DNA of 15,421 bases, taken from contig SFFY01000052.1 in NCBI GenBank assembly GCA_004556745.1, forward strand, positions 1-15,421, in the 5' to 3' direction. A program made the position numbers and the translations under genes. The stretch's first letter is position 1, and every line of letters starts with the position of its first letter. Of the stretch, positions 6,140-14,400 are shown piece after piece. The notes below the pieces were generated by a model. It ran no database searches. It worked only from the letters and a program-made list of their open reading frames with translations, and was not told the DNA's origin. Source of the stretch: Bacteroidales bacterium (GTDB taxonomy: Bacteria > Bacteroidota > Bacteroidia > Bacteroidales > Bacteroidaceae).

Positions 6140-8500
6140 TTAGCGGATCACCTTCTTGCCGTTGATGATGTTGAAGCCCTTGGCGGGAGCAGCGAGGCGG
6201 CGGCCGTCGATGCTGTAAATCACGTCGGCTTTCGTATTGGCAGGAGCGGCTTCGAGGCTATCGATGCCCGTGAGCGTACCTTTGCCGTCCCAGCTGTAGT
6301 CCGTTACGTTCTTCACGCCCGGAACTTTGAAATATTTCTCAATCGTACCGTAAACCCAAACCGTCTTGCCGAGGTTCGAGGCATTGTCCAAGAGGTTGAG
6401 GTTGGTGCGAACCTGCGAATTGTTGGGCAGGGCAACAGGCACGTTGATGTCGCCTGCGGAGAGGGCGAGGTTGCTGGCAATTGCGCCTTCCGTGCCTGCA
6501 ACGAACGCGTTGTTGTTGAAGAAGCCCGAGATTTCACCCTTCACCCAAGCCTTGCCTTCAACCTTATCGCAGAAATACTGCACGTCGGCAGTCGTGTAAG
6601 GCTTAGCGAGCGTGCCTTCACCCTCGATGAAGAAGAGGTCGAACGAGGCCTTGCTGGCGAGGTACTCGTCCGTTTCGGGCGTTTCGGCAGTGATGACAGT
6701 GTGACCGTAGCCAACGAACGTGATGTCGCCTTCGGCATCGATAGTGGCAACCGTTTCGTCGCTTGAAGAGTAAGAAATGGTGCCTTCATAGTTGGTTCCC
6801 AGGGCGTATTCGTATTCTTCCTGTCCGGGCATCACGGCAACCGTGTCGGCGGCCCATGCCGTTTCGGGATCTACGAGGTTGGTGATCATCTGGATGTCGT
6901 CTGCGCTAAGGGCGTAGAGCTGGATGCTTTCGTTGTAGATTGTGGCAATGGCCGTTACGTTGTACTGCTTCGTGGTGTCGAAGATGAAGTCGGTGAGCAC
7001 GTTGAAGTTGTCGCGCAGCGTGATAGACTCTTCGCCGTCGGTAAGGTCGATGTTCTTGTTGTCGAGCGCATCGCTTACAAATGTCATTTCGGAGAGCGTT
7101 ACGAGCACGTTTTCATATTTTTTCTGATTGTCAACCAGCTCGTTGATTGTTGCTGCAACGGGCGTCACCTCGTTGCCCTCGCTCGTTACGGTCACGCCCG
7201 TGAGGTCGAGGTCTTTCAGTTCGGTGAGGTTTTTGAAAGAAACGAGGTTGGCAGAAATAGTGCCGCTGATCTTGTCGCCGGCTTTGTAGGGAGAGGCCGT
7301 GCCGAAGAGCAGCATGCCGTCAGTGCCGTCGGTCACATAGGTGCTTGTGCCAGCCGTGCCCGTTACGAGGAGGTCGGTGAAGGTGAACGTCACAGCCGTT
7401 GCCGTGGCCTTGGCATCGTTTTTCAGCTGTGCAATCGTGGTGTATTCGGGGATAACCACTTCCGACTCGGCCGTGACCGTGCCCTTGCCTTTCAACTCGA
7501 AATTCTTCACTTCCCAAGTGCCTGCCAGTTCGGCAGAGCTGGTGTAAACGAAGGCAATCTGCATCTTCTTGCCCACGTAAGCGGAGAGGTCGGCGGTGAT
7601 GCCGTCTGTAAACGTCCAGGCCGTGCCGCTTGCGCGTGCAGAGAGGGTGAGGTCGGTCCAGATGTCCGTGCCCACTTCCTTAACTTTCACGGAAGTATAG
7701 GCAGATACGTTTTCAGCGCTTTTGAAGAAGTTGGCGGCTTCGCTGAACGAGAGCGTCAGAGCCGTAGCGTTGGTGCAGTCGAACTTAGGCGAAACGAGCC
7801 AGCTTTCAGAGGCATAGTTCGTATTGTTGACATAGGCAGAAGCCTTCATGCCGTAGCCAGAAGCAAACGACCAAATGAAAGTCGTGCCTTCGGGCAGCAC
7901 CTTGTCGTCAATGGTAAATGCGCCTTGGTTCGTGCCGAACGTTTCGGAGTAAAGCGTGATGTCTTCATCGGGGTTGGGCGTAGGATCGGGATCAGTCGTT
8001 TCGCCGCCGCCTTCGCCTGCTTTGTAGATCACGAGTTTGTCAATGCAGAATTGGCCAGCCTTGGTGCTTTCAGTGCCGTAAGTGGCAATGTCTCCTACCG
8101 TAAAGGTGACGTCTTTTGCATCGCCTTCCCAAGTAGTTGTGTAAGCGTCTTGATTTACCGTTGCGGTGCCTTTGTCGGGCGTTACATCAGTCCAACGCTT
8201 TTTGCCGTTGGTAGAAATGTAGAACACGATTTTAGTAATGTTGGCTGCGCTGCTTTCCACTTTAACAGAGTTCTTTGCATAAGCCCTGAAGTCAAGGGCG
8301 GTTGCATTCACCGTGGGGCTGCTGCTGCCGTCTTCCTTGCTTGCGGTAATGGTGTAGTCGCCAGAGGTCAGGCTGATAGACTGCGCTTTTTCTACAACGC
8401 CGGTCCAATCGCTTTGGGCAGTCCACGTGATCTTCGTCTGCGCCACCAATGCGAGGCAGCAAGCGAAGAACGAGAGGAAAGAAAGTAAAAGTTTCTTCAT
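6140..8500 (-). CDS. Secreted multidomain protein with choice-of-anchor J, Ig-like and OB-like modules
   Basis: A 786-residue exported protein. Residues 1-20 are a signal peptide (MKKLLLSFLSFFACCLALVAQ). Residues about 21-162 are a beta-rich module; a Gly/Asp/Pro linker follows (163-180). Residues about 181-337 look like a choice-of-anchor J (jelly-roll, adhesion-type) domain, with SETFGTNQGAF and ESWLVSPKFD. Residues about 353-540 look like OB-fold-type repeats (YVTDGTDGMLLFG). Residues about 545-625 form a bacterial Ig-like domain (SYSSSDETVATIDAEGDITF), and about 628-738 resemble the DUF6359-type OB module (AWVKGEISGFF). The tail VIYSIDGRRLAAPAKGFNIINGKKVIR is the short Bacteroidales C-terminal motif related to type IX sorting signals. 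No catalytic site was recognised. It is likely a surface or secreted binding protein. It is monocistronic, with its own promoter and terminator. Confidence 0.88.
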   Translation of the reverse strand: MKKLLLSFLSFFACCLALVAQTKITWTAQSDWTGVVEKAQSISLTSGDYTITASKEDGSSSPTVNATALDFRAYAKNSVKVESSAANITKIVFYISTNGKKRWTDVTPDKGTATVNQDAYTTTWEGDAKDVTFTVGDIATYGTESTKAGQFCIDKLVIYKAGEGGGETTDPDPTPNPDEDITLYSETFGTNQGAFTIDDKVLPEGTTFIWSFASGYGMKASAYVNNTNYASESWLVSPKFDCTNATALTLSFSEAANFFKSAENVSAYTSVKVKEVGTDIWTDLTLSARASGTAWTFTDGITADLSAYVGKKMQIAFVYTSSAELAGTWEVKNFELKGKGTVTAESEVVIPEYTTIAQLKNDAKATATAVTFTFTDLLVTGTAGTSTYVTDGTDGMLLFGTASPYKAGDKISGTISANLVSFKNLTELKDLDLTGVTVTSEGNEVTPVAATINELVDNQKKYENVLVTLSEMTFVSDALDNKNIDLTDGEESITLRDNFNVLTDFIFDTTKQYNVTAIATIYNESIQLYALSADDIQMITNLVDPETAWAADTVAVMPGQEEYEYALGTNYEGTISYSSSDETVATIDAEGDITFVGYGHTVITAETPETDEYLASKASFDLFFIEGEGTLAKPYTTADVQYFCDKVEGKAWVKGEISGFFNNNAFVAGTEGAIASNLALSAGDINVPVALPNNSQVRTNLNLLDNASNLGKTVWVYGTIEKYFKVPGVKNVTDYSWDGKGTLTGIDSLEAAPANTKADVIYSIDGRRLAAPAKGFNIINGKKVIR

Positions 8501-8551
8501 AATTGTTTTGAATTTATAGGTTAGTAGATAAAAAAATGAATTTTCTTACTG

Positions 8552-8584
8552 CAAAAGTAGGCATTTATCTTCATCGGGTGCAAA
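8552..8584 (-). promoter_or_regulatory. Bacteroidetes promoter for the 786-aa secreted protein gene
   Basis: On the minus strand, TTTG (8581-8584), a 21-bp spacer and TACTTTTG (8552-8559), about 50 bp upstream of the ATG at 8500. The -7 box is perfect; the spacer is slightly longer than usual. Confidence 0.7.
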
Positions 8585-8642
8585 GAAAAGCCTGTTAAGT
8601 TTGTGCAAAACTATCAATTTGTCATGCCCGAGGCGTAAAAAC

Positions 8643-8684
8643 GGAAAAAGGTTCCGCGTTTTGGCACGCAGAACCTCTTTTTCC
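8643..8684 (-). terminator. Hairpin terminator after tRNA-Gln
   Basis: GGAAAAA (8643-8649) pairs with TTTTTCC (8678-8684) and GGTTC (8650-8654) with GAACC (8671-8675), plus an inner GCG/CGC; a 2-nt bulge separates the stems. On the minus strand it is followed by a second T run. It lies 7 bp beyond the tRNA 3' end and could act in both directions. Confidence 0.75.
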
Positions 8685-8691
8685 TAAGATG

Positions 8692-8763
8692 TTGTTCCAC
8701 TCCGACTCGAACGGGGACTGAGAGAACCAAAAACTCTAGTGCTAACCATTACACCATGGAACA
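8692..8763 (-). tRNA. tRNA-Gln (anticodon TTG)
   Basis: Read on the minus strand, a 72-nt cloverleaf: acceptor TGTTCCA/TGGAACA, D-arm GTGTAATGGTTAGCAC, anticodon arm AGAGT-TTTTGGT-TCTCT with TTG at positions 34-36, T-loop TTCGAGT, discriminator A, no encoded CCA. The T-stem CCCCG/CGGAG has one C-A mismatch, and the last anticodon-stem pair is T-T. Confidence 0.93.
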
Positions 8764-8794
8764 AACAAATCGTCATTCTCCTCGAACGACGCTG

Positions 8795-8825
8795 CAAAAT
8801 TACAAAGTTATTTTGAATTTCCAAG
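8795..8825 (-). promoter_or_regulatory. Bacteroidetes promoter for tRNA-Gln
   Basis: On the minus strand, CTTG (8822-8825), a 19-bp spacer and TAATTTTG (8795-8802). The -7 box is perfect and the -33 box matches three of four positions. The spacer contains TTACAAAGTT (8800-8809 on the plus strand, overlapping the -7 box), the first ten bases of the palindrome unit found in the array at 8947-9024. Confidence 0.65.
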
Positions 8826-8893
8826 GTTTCGGCGCAAATTATTGCGTATGGCCCGCTAAATTTCCTTGCGTGAAAGTTTTTCTGTCTGCGCAG

Positions 8894-9057
8894 GCAATTT
8901 TTCCTTCTATATAAGACATTTTTCAGTATCACGGAGATATTTTTTATTACAAACTTTGTAACAAGCGTTACAAAGTTTGTAACACGTGTTAGAAAGTTTG
9001 TAACGCTTGTTACAAAGTTTGTAATAAAAACTGTCTTATATGAGCGTGAAAAATTGC
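8894..9057. repeat. Four 15-bp palindromes phased at 21 bp inside a larger palindrome
   Basis: Four copies of the palindrome TTACAAAGTTTGTAA (or its complement form) lie at 8947-8961, 8968-8982, 8989-9003 and 9010-9024, so the period is exactly 21 bp, two helical turns. Copy three has one change (G for C at its fourth base). The 6-bp spacers are CAAGCG, CACGTG and CGCTTG: the middle is self-complementary and the outer two are complementary to each other, so the entire array is one near-perfect palindrome centred at 8985/8986. It extends outward through TTTTTATTAC/GTAATAAAAA (8941-9030). A further imperfect inverted pair, 8894-8918 against 9032-9057, ends in ATATAAGACA/TGTCTTATAT. No gene overlaps it. 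It could be an operator array for a dimeric regulator, a replication or segregation site, or a mobile palindromic element. Confidence 0.85.
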
Positions 9058-9118
9058 AAGCAGCAAGGAAAAAATCCCTGCCTTGTCGGAAAAAGTATCT
9101 GCGCAGAGCGTGAAATCT

Positions 9119-9347
9119 TCAAGCCTGATAGAGCAGTTGCTCCGCCGTAGAGGCGTTGGGCAAAACGCCCGCCGCGTGGGGCCGACTGGCACAGGTCGAT
9201 GAAGCTGCTTCTGAGCGGGGCGAGCTCAGAAGCCAATTTCATAATATCGGCATCACTCGGCAAAGATTTAACAAGTTTGTTTCCGCGCTCCTTAGCACGA
9301 TATTCCAAGCAACCCGTATTCGGGCTTTTTGCGCCCCGCCCCTACTC
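9119..9347 (-). pseudogene. Frameshifted coding-like remnant starting at a GTAGGGGCG motif
   Basis: Reading leftward from the motif at 9337-9347, one frame is open with protein-like content (SPNTGCLEYRAKERG, then LPSDADIMKLASELAPLRSS) to about 9177. A shift of one base then gives AAGVLPNASTAEQLLYQA and a TGA at 9119-9121. The two parts together look like one short polypeptide of about 70 residues broken by a frameshift. No start codon with a ribosome site is clear, and I do not recognise the family. It may be a dispersed repeat rather than a former gene: its end motif and a GGCGGGCGTTTT block (near 9163-9174) are shared with the 414-bp element at 5642-6055. Confidence 0.25.
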
Positions 9348-9372
9348 GCGCGGCAGCCAGCGCACACAATAA

Positions 9373-9398
9373 ATATATACATGCGCGCGTATATATAT
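9373..9398. repeat. Alternating purine-pyrimidine tract (Z-DNA/cruciform prone)
   Basis: Twenty-six bases alternate perfectly between purine and pyrimidine, with a GCGCGCG core flanked by ATAT runs, and are close to self-complementary. The 16-mer GCGCGCGTATATATAT at 9383-9398 occurs again at 14982-14997. Confidence 0.7.
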
Positions 9399-9409
9399 TA
9401 TATAAAGAG

Positions 9410-9442
9410 CGCGCGGCAACCGCCGGGATGGCGATTGCCGCG
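9410..9442. other. Hairpin in the noncoding region before the permease gene
   Basis: CGCGGCAA near 9412-9419 pairs with TTGCCGCG near 9435-9442, with an inner CGCC/GGCG stem around GGGAT. On the minus strand it is followed by CTCTTTATAT, which is a weak terminator-like tail. Its function is unclear. Confidence 0.4.
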
Positions 9443-9512
9443 AACAGACATGGACATAACAATCTAAAAATATACTTACTTCATTTTTCTTCTCCTTATT
9501 TTTTGAATCACG

Positions 9513-9544
9513 ATGCAAAGGTACGGAGTTGCCGTCGCCGCCGC
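9513..9544 (-). promoter_or_regulatory. Possible leftward Bacteroidetes promoter with no clear gene
   Basis: On the minus strand, ATTG about 20 bp upstream of TACCTTTG (near 9515-9522) fits the Bacteroidetes promoter pattern. Downstream on the same strand comes a purine-rich TAAGGAG and then ATG-AAG-TAA, a start followed by one codon and a stop. No longer gene follows except the broken remnant at 9119-9347. Confidence 0.35.
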
Positions 9545-9632
9545 AATACCCACTTTTTGGTATTTTGCAGAGGCGAGGACAAGTCCGCGCATCCCGTTTC
9601 CTTTCAAAATATCATCAAATTTGCCGTAAGGC

Positions 9633-9663
9633 ATTGCAATATGGCATATAATTGCTATATTTG
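9633..9663 (+). promoter_or_regulatory. Bacteroidetes promoter for the amino-acid permease
   Basis: ATTG (9633-9636), a 19-bp spacer and TATATTTG (9656-9663). The -7 box is perfect and the -33 box matches three of four. It gives a 5' leader of about 25 nt before ATG 9694. Confidence 0.7.
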
Positions 9664-9693
9664 CGGTCAAAATGGTATTGAAATAGATTGTTT

Positions 9694-11337
9694 ATGGATT
9701 TATTAGTCAAAAAACCGATAGAGCGGCTGATGTCTGAAGTCCAGGGCGGCCAAGACGGCATGCGCCGCGTGTTGGGGCCAGGCGCGCTTATTGCGCTCGG
9801 CGTGGGCGTGATAATCGGCGCGGGGTTGTTCTCCGTGACCGGCGTGGTGGCCGGCGAGCACACCGGCCCTGCCATTTGCCTCTCCTTCCTCATCGCCGCC
9901 GTAGCGTGCGCCTTTGCCGGCCTGTGCTACGCCGAGTTTGCCTCCATGCTGCCCGTGGCAGGCAGCGCCTACACGTATTCGTATGTAACGATGGGCGAGC
10001 TCGTGGCGTGGATTATCGGTTGGGACCTGGTGCTCGAATACGCCGTGGCGGGCGTTACGGTGAGCATTTCGTGGAGTCGCTATTTTTGCATGATGATGAA
10101 CGACATCGGCCTGCCGCTGCCCGAAGCATTCACGGCGTGCCCCACCGAGGGCGGTATCATCAACGTGCCCGCCATAGCCATCGTGGTGCTCCTCTCGCTC
10201 ATCCTTGCCGGCGGCACGCAGGGCAGCTCGCGCTTCAACGACTTCATCGTGTTCCTGAAATTGCTGGTGGTAGTCGTGTTCATCGGCATCGGCTTCTTCT
10301 ACATCAATACCGACAACTTCACGCCGTTTATCCCCGAAAACACCGGCGCGTTTGGCGACTTCGGCTGGAGCGGAGTGCTGCGCGGCGCCGCCATCCTCTT
10401 CTTCGCCTACATAGGCTTCGATGCCGTGAGCACCGCCGCTCAGGAAACGATTAACCCTGGGCGCAACATGCCCATCGGCATTCTCGGCTCGCTGCTCCTT
10501 TGCACCGTGCTCTACATACTCTTCTCGCTCGTGATGGTCGGCGTGGTGGACTACCGCGAATATGCCGGCATGGAAAGCATCGCTCCGGCTGCCACCGCCG
10601 TGCAGCACATGGGCACGCCCGGCCCCGACGGCACAATCGTGCCCGACTTCCCGTGGCTCAACCGAGGCATCGTGCTCGCCATCTTGCTGGGCTATGCGAG
10701 CGTAATCATGGTGATGCTCATGGGGCAGAGCCGCGTGTTCTACAGCATGAGCCGCGACGGCCTGCTGCCGCCCGTGTTCAGCCACATCAGTAAGCGCTTC
10801 CACACGCCGGCACGTAGCAACATGCTCTTTATGGTGCTCGTGAGCGTGCTCGCCGCCTTCGTGCCGGCACGCGTGGCAGGCGAGATGACCAGCATCGGCA
10901 CACTCTTCGCCTTCACCCTCGTCTGCGCCGGCGTGATCGTGGTGCGCCGCACGATGCCCGAGGCGACCCGCGCCTTCCGCACACCGTTTGTGCCCCTCGT
11001 TCCCGTGCTCGGCATACTGTGCTGCGTGGGCATGATGCTCTTCCTGCCTGCTGACACTTGGATGCGCCTCGTCATCTGGATGCTCCTCGGCTTGGACGTC
11101 TACGCCGCTTACGGCGTGAGCCACAGCGTGCTCGGCGGCGGCAGTGTGCGCCGACACGGGCAGAGCGTGCTGAGCGTCATCGGCACCATCCTCTCTTTCC
11201 TCTGTATCCTCGTGGCCTTCTGGCACCAGCAAACCTTGGGCTGGAACGCCGACCGCACGCTGCTCTACGTGGGCTGCTTCTTCGGCGTGGCGCATATCAT
11301 CTATTTCAGCGTGCGCTTCTCGATAAAAAGGAAGTAG
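9694..11337 (+). CDS. APC-superfamily amino-acid permease (cationic amino acid transporter type)
   Basis: A 547-residue inner-membrane transporter from ATG 9694 (MDLLVKKPIERL); an in-frame TTG at 9688 adds two residues only. The N-terminal third carries the CAT-type signature: LGPGALIALGVGVIIGAGLF (TM1), CAFAGLCYAEFASMLPVAGS and AYTYSYVTMGELVAWIIGWD. Further features of the family are ILFFAYIGFDAVSTAAQET in TM6 and GQSRVFYSMSRDGLLPP after TM8. About fourteen hydrophobic segments can be counted, 12 core plus two C-terminal. It probably imports amino acids by proton symport or exchange; the substrate cannot be told from the sequence. The gene is alone, with its own promoter. Its TAG stop lies inside a GTAGGGGCG motif (11334-11342), as does that of the kinase gene ending at 5647. 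No strong hairpin terminator follows; the next promoter begins 32 bp later. Confidence 0.93.
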   Translation: MDLLVKKPIERLMSEVQGGQDGMRRVLGPGALIALGVGVIIGAGLFSVTGVVAGEHTGPAICLSFLIAAVACAFAGLCYAEFASMLPVAGSAYTYSYVTMGELVAWIIGWDLVLEYAVAGVTVSISWSRYFCMMMNDIGLPLPEAFTACPTEGGIINVPAIAIVVLLSLILAGGTQGSSRFNDFIVFLKLLVVVVFIGIGFFYINTDNFTPFIPENTGAFGDFGWSGVLRGAAILFFAYIGFDAVSTAAQETINPGRNMPIGILGSLLLCTVLYILFSLVMVGVVDYREYAGMESIAPAATAVQHMGTPGPDGTIVPDFPWLNRGIVLAILLGYASVIMVMLMGQSRVFYSMSRDGLLPPVFSHISKRFHTPARSNMLFMVLVSVLAAFVPARVAGEMTSIGTLFAFTLVCAGVIVVRRTMPEATRAFRTPFVPLVPVLGILCCVGMMLFLPADTWMRLVIWMLLGLDVYAAYGVSHSVLGGGSVRRHGQSVLSVIGTILSFLCILVAFWHQQTLGWNADRTLLYVGCFFGVAHIIYFSVRFSIKRK

Positions 11338-11368
11338 GGGCGTGTAGTGCCGCCGATAAAAAAACAAT

Positions 11369-11400
11369 TTTGAAACTGCTCCAAATACCATTTATATTTT
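11369..11400 (+). promoter_or_regulatory. Bacteroidetes promoter for the 1155-aa secreted protein gene
   Basis: TTTG (11369-11372), a 20-bp spacer and TATATTTT (11393-11400), which matches TAnnTTTG in seven of eight positions. It gives a leader of roughly 27 nt to ATG 11434. Confidence 0.55.
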
Positions 11401-11433
11401 TTTACTAACCCAATCGTTTAATTTTATTGAGAG

Positions 11434-14400
11434 ATGAAGAAGTTTACGTTTTCTCTTCCTTTCCTTGTGACCTGCCTGTCGGCGTTGGCGTTGCTGGTGC
11501 CGCAGAGTGCAAAAGCACAGACTAAGTGGCAGGACGACTTTTCAACTTGCGCCGCAGGGGCTGCACTGGCCGGTCAGAGCGACTGGATGCAATACAGCTC
11601 AAGCGGCAACGGCGAGGTAATTGTGAAAGCCGGCGCGCTCGACTTTGAGGGCTATCCCGAAGGCACGTCGGGCAACACTCTTGTGTTCGACACGTACAAC
11701 AATCAGAAGGTTTACCACATCTTCAACACCGACAAGAACGACGAGGCGCAGACCAGCGGCATCGTTGCCGGCACGGTCTACGCGTCCATGCTGATAAAGG
11801 TGACCGATGTGCCCACGAAGAATCATTACGTATTCAACTTCTTGAAAAAAGGTTCGGCAAGCACCGTGTGGCAAGACTCTAAGACGGGCACCGAACTCGC
11901 AAGGCTTTACGTTTGCCCCAGTGCAGCGAACGAAGACGGCAAGTATAGGCTCGGCGTGAATATCGGCACGGATGCAGCACAAATGGCTTATGCCGAAACG
12001 GAATACACGGTGGGCACAAATTACCTCGTGGCTTTTAAGTATACAATTAACGCAGAGAACAACGGCGCAGACAATTTCGCGCTCTACGTCAATCCCGCTT
12101 CCTACACCGAAGAACCCGCCACCGCGACCGCACTCTTCGACGGCGCTGCACTTTCATTTACGGCTGGCATCAAACCTAATTTTAAGGGACAGACTTACGG
12201 CATCGAAGGCCTTGAACTGCGCCAAACGTATAGTGCTTCAAGCAACGGCGTAGGCTATGAGGTTGGTATGCTGAGCGTGGCAGACACGTGGCAGGGCCTG
12301 TTTGAAAAGCAGGCCGTGGCAGCCACGCCCAAGATCACCCTTTCGGCCGCCAGCCTCGACTTCGGCACCATTATGCAAGGCACCTCTGGTTCAAAGACCA
12401 TCACCGTGCACGGCGTGAACCTCACCGGCGACGTTACCGTCAGCACCACGGCGGCGGGCGTGAGCCTCTCTGCACAGACCCTTGCAAAAGAAGACGTTAT
12501 GAGCGAAGCGGGCGCGCAGCTCACCGTGACAGCCACGCCCGAAGGCGAGTCCACCGGCTTGGAAGTGGCCTTTGCCTCCGAAGGCGCGGAGACCGTGAAC
12601 CTGCCCCTCAAGTGGACGCTGATACCCGTGGCCGCCTATGCCACGGCAGCCGATTTCCGCAACACGGCAGAGCCGGAATACGAAAGCGTGACTTTCATCT
12701 CAGAACCCCTTACCGTGGTTTATGCCACGGAGATGAAACTCAATAGTTATGACGATACGTATTATAAAGTGTTCTACCTGCAAGGCAGCGGCGCAGCAGT
12801 GCCCGTTGTGGACATGAACGGCTTCCTGGCGGAAACGTATGCCGTTGGCGACGTGGTAGAAAATGTCTACGGCTATGCCTTCCCCGGAGAATATTACAAT
12901 TTCATCGGCAACTGCATCTGTGTGAGCGATACCTCATTCGGCACAAAGCAGGCAGAACCTTCGCCCGTGCAGCCCGTGGAAGTGACGGCAGCCGAGTTTG
13001 CCGCCGCACCGGCAACCTATACCTACCGCCTCGTGAGCGTGAAGAACGCTACCGGCGTGAACCTCGCGGCAGATGCTGCATTTGCTACGGGCAAGGCCCT
13101 CACCTTTACCGACGGCACGGGCAACTTCACCGTGAACCCCTTCCCCGGCACAACGCTCGAAGGCACGCCCGTGAGCAAGGGCGCCATGAACATCACGGGT
13201 ATCGCCACCTCGGCCGCAGCGCCCATACTCCGTCCCCGTATGGCAGAAGACGTGGAAATGTTGCCCATGCTCCTCATTCAGGTAGACGAGTTTGCCCGCG
13301 CAGAGGGTAGGGTAGGCGAGAGTACAAAGGTGACCACGCTCCATGTGACCGCCGTGAAACTCCCCGCCGCGCTGCCGCTCGAATTCTCTGGCAAGAACCG
13401 CGACCAGTTTGAACTTTCGCTTGCGGAAATCCCCGCCGGCACAGGCGATTATGAAATCGACCTCAACTATAAGCCCACGGCCATCGGCAAGCACACGGCA
13501 TCGCTCTACATCGAGTCGTCGCTTCTTGAAGACATGATAGCCCTGAGTCTGAGCGGCATCGCCATCGATCCCGCCAACCCGCCCGCCTTTACGCTTACCT
13601 CGGAACAGCCCGCGCCCTTTACCGCAAAGGCCGGCACCACGCAGGAGCAGACCATCACCATTACGACTGCCCACTTCCCCGATTATCCCTCGGCACGTAT
13701 GGCTGTTGGCGGCACATTCCGCATCAGCACAAGCATGTTGATGAAGGATAATGTAGACGCGCCCATCAAAGTGACCTTTGCACCGACCGAAGCAGGCACG
13801 TTCCGCGACACAATCATCGTGGTAGGCTATGGCGCAGACACGCTGCGCATTGCCCTCGAAGGCACCGCCACGAGCGCAGATGCCGAAGATAAGGAAGGCG
13901 ACAACCTGCCGCTCGACGCTACATCGCCCCTGACCCTGCTCAACGAGCACTTCGACGGCGCGGTTAAGAACAAGCCCTTCGCAGCCGAAGGTTGGAAGAA
14001 CCTGGCAATGGAAGGCACGCGCGCTTGGTGGGGCTATGAATTCCCCGAAACCGATGCTACGCCTGGCGAAAAGGCCGCCAAGGTGACGCCTTATGATTCT
14101 AAGGTAGAGGAAGGCAACGAAACGCCTTGCGAAATGCTCTTGGTAACGCCTGCGCTCGACTATGTGAACGCCGCCTCCAAGATGTTCACCTTCCGCGTGC
14201 GCGGCGATTATCTCTATGATGAAATGCCCGACAAACTGGAACTCGTTTACATCGAACTTAATAACGGCGAAATGGAAACCTTTCCCGTCACGGGCTTCTC
14301 GATGCCTGCCACAAAGGATGAGAGCGGTGAATGGCGAGAATTCCACATCGACCTCTCTCAACTTGAACCCGCTGACGTGTTCTTCATGGGCTTCCGCTTC

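Noticed and set aside
8979..8993. parS-like centromere site around CACGTG
   Set aside because: The core CACGTG is shared with the parS consensus, but the flanking bases match poorly and the core is explained by the symmetry of the array.
8941..9030. CRISPR array
   Set aside because: The units are palindromes with 6-bp spacers that mirror each other; CRISPR spacers are longer and unique.
8826..9690. Chromosomal replication origin
   Set aside because: Palindromes and AT-rich tracts are present, but no cluster of DnaA boxes (TTATCCACA type) and no dnaA or other origin genes.
9703..11391. Long open frame of 562 codons on the minus strand
   Set aside because: It is antisense to the clear 14-TM permease; its translation is a His/Ala/Glu-rich low-complexity product.
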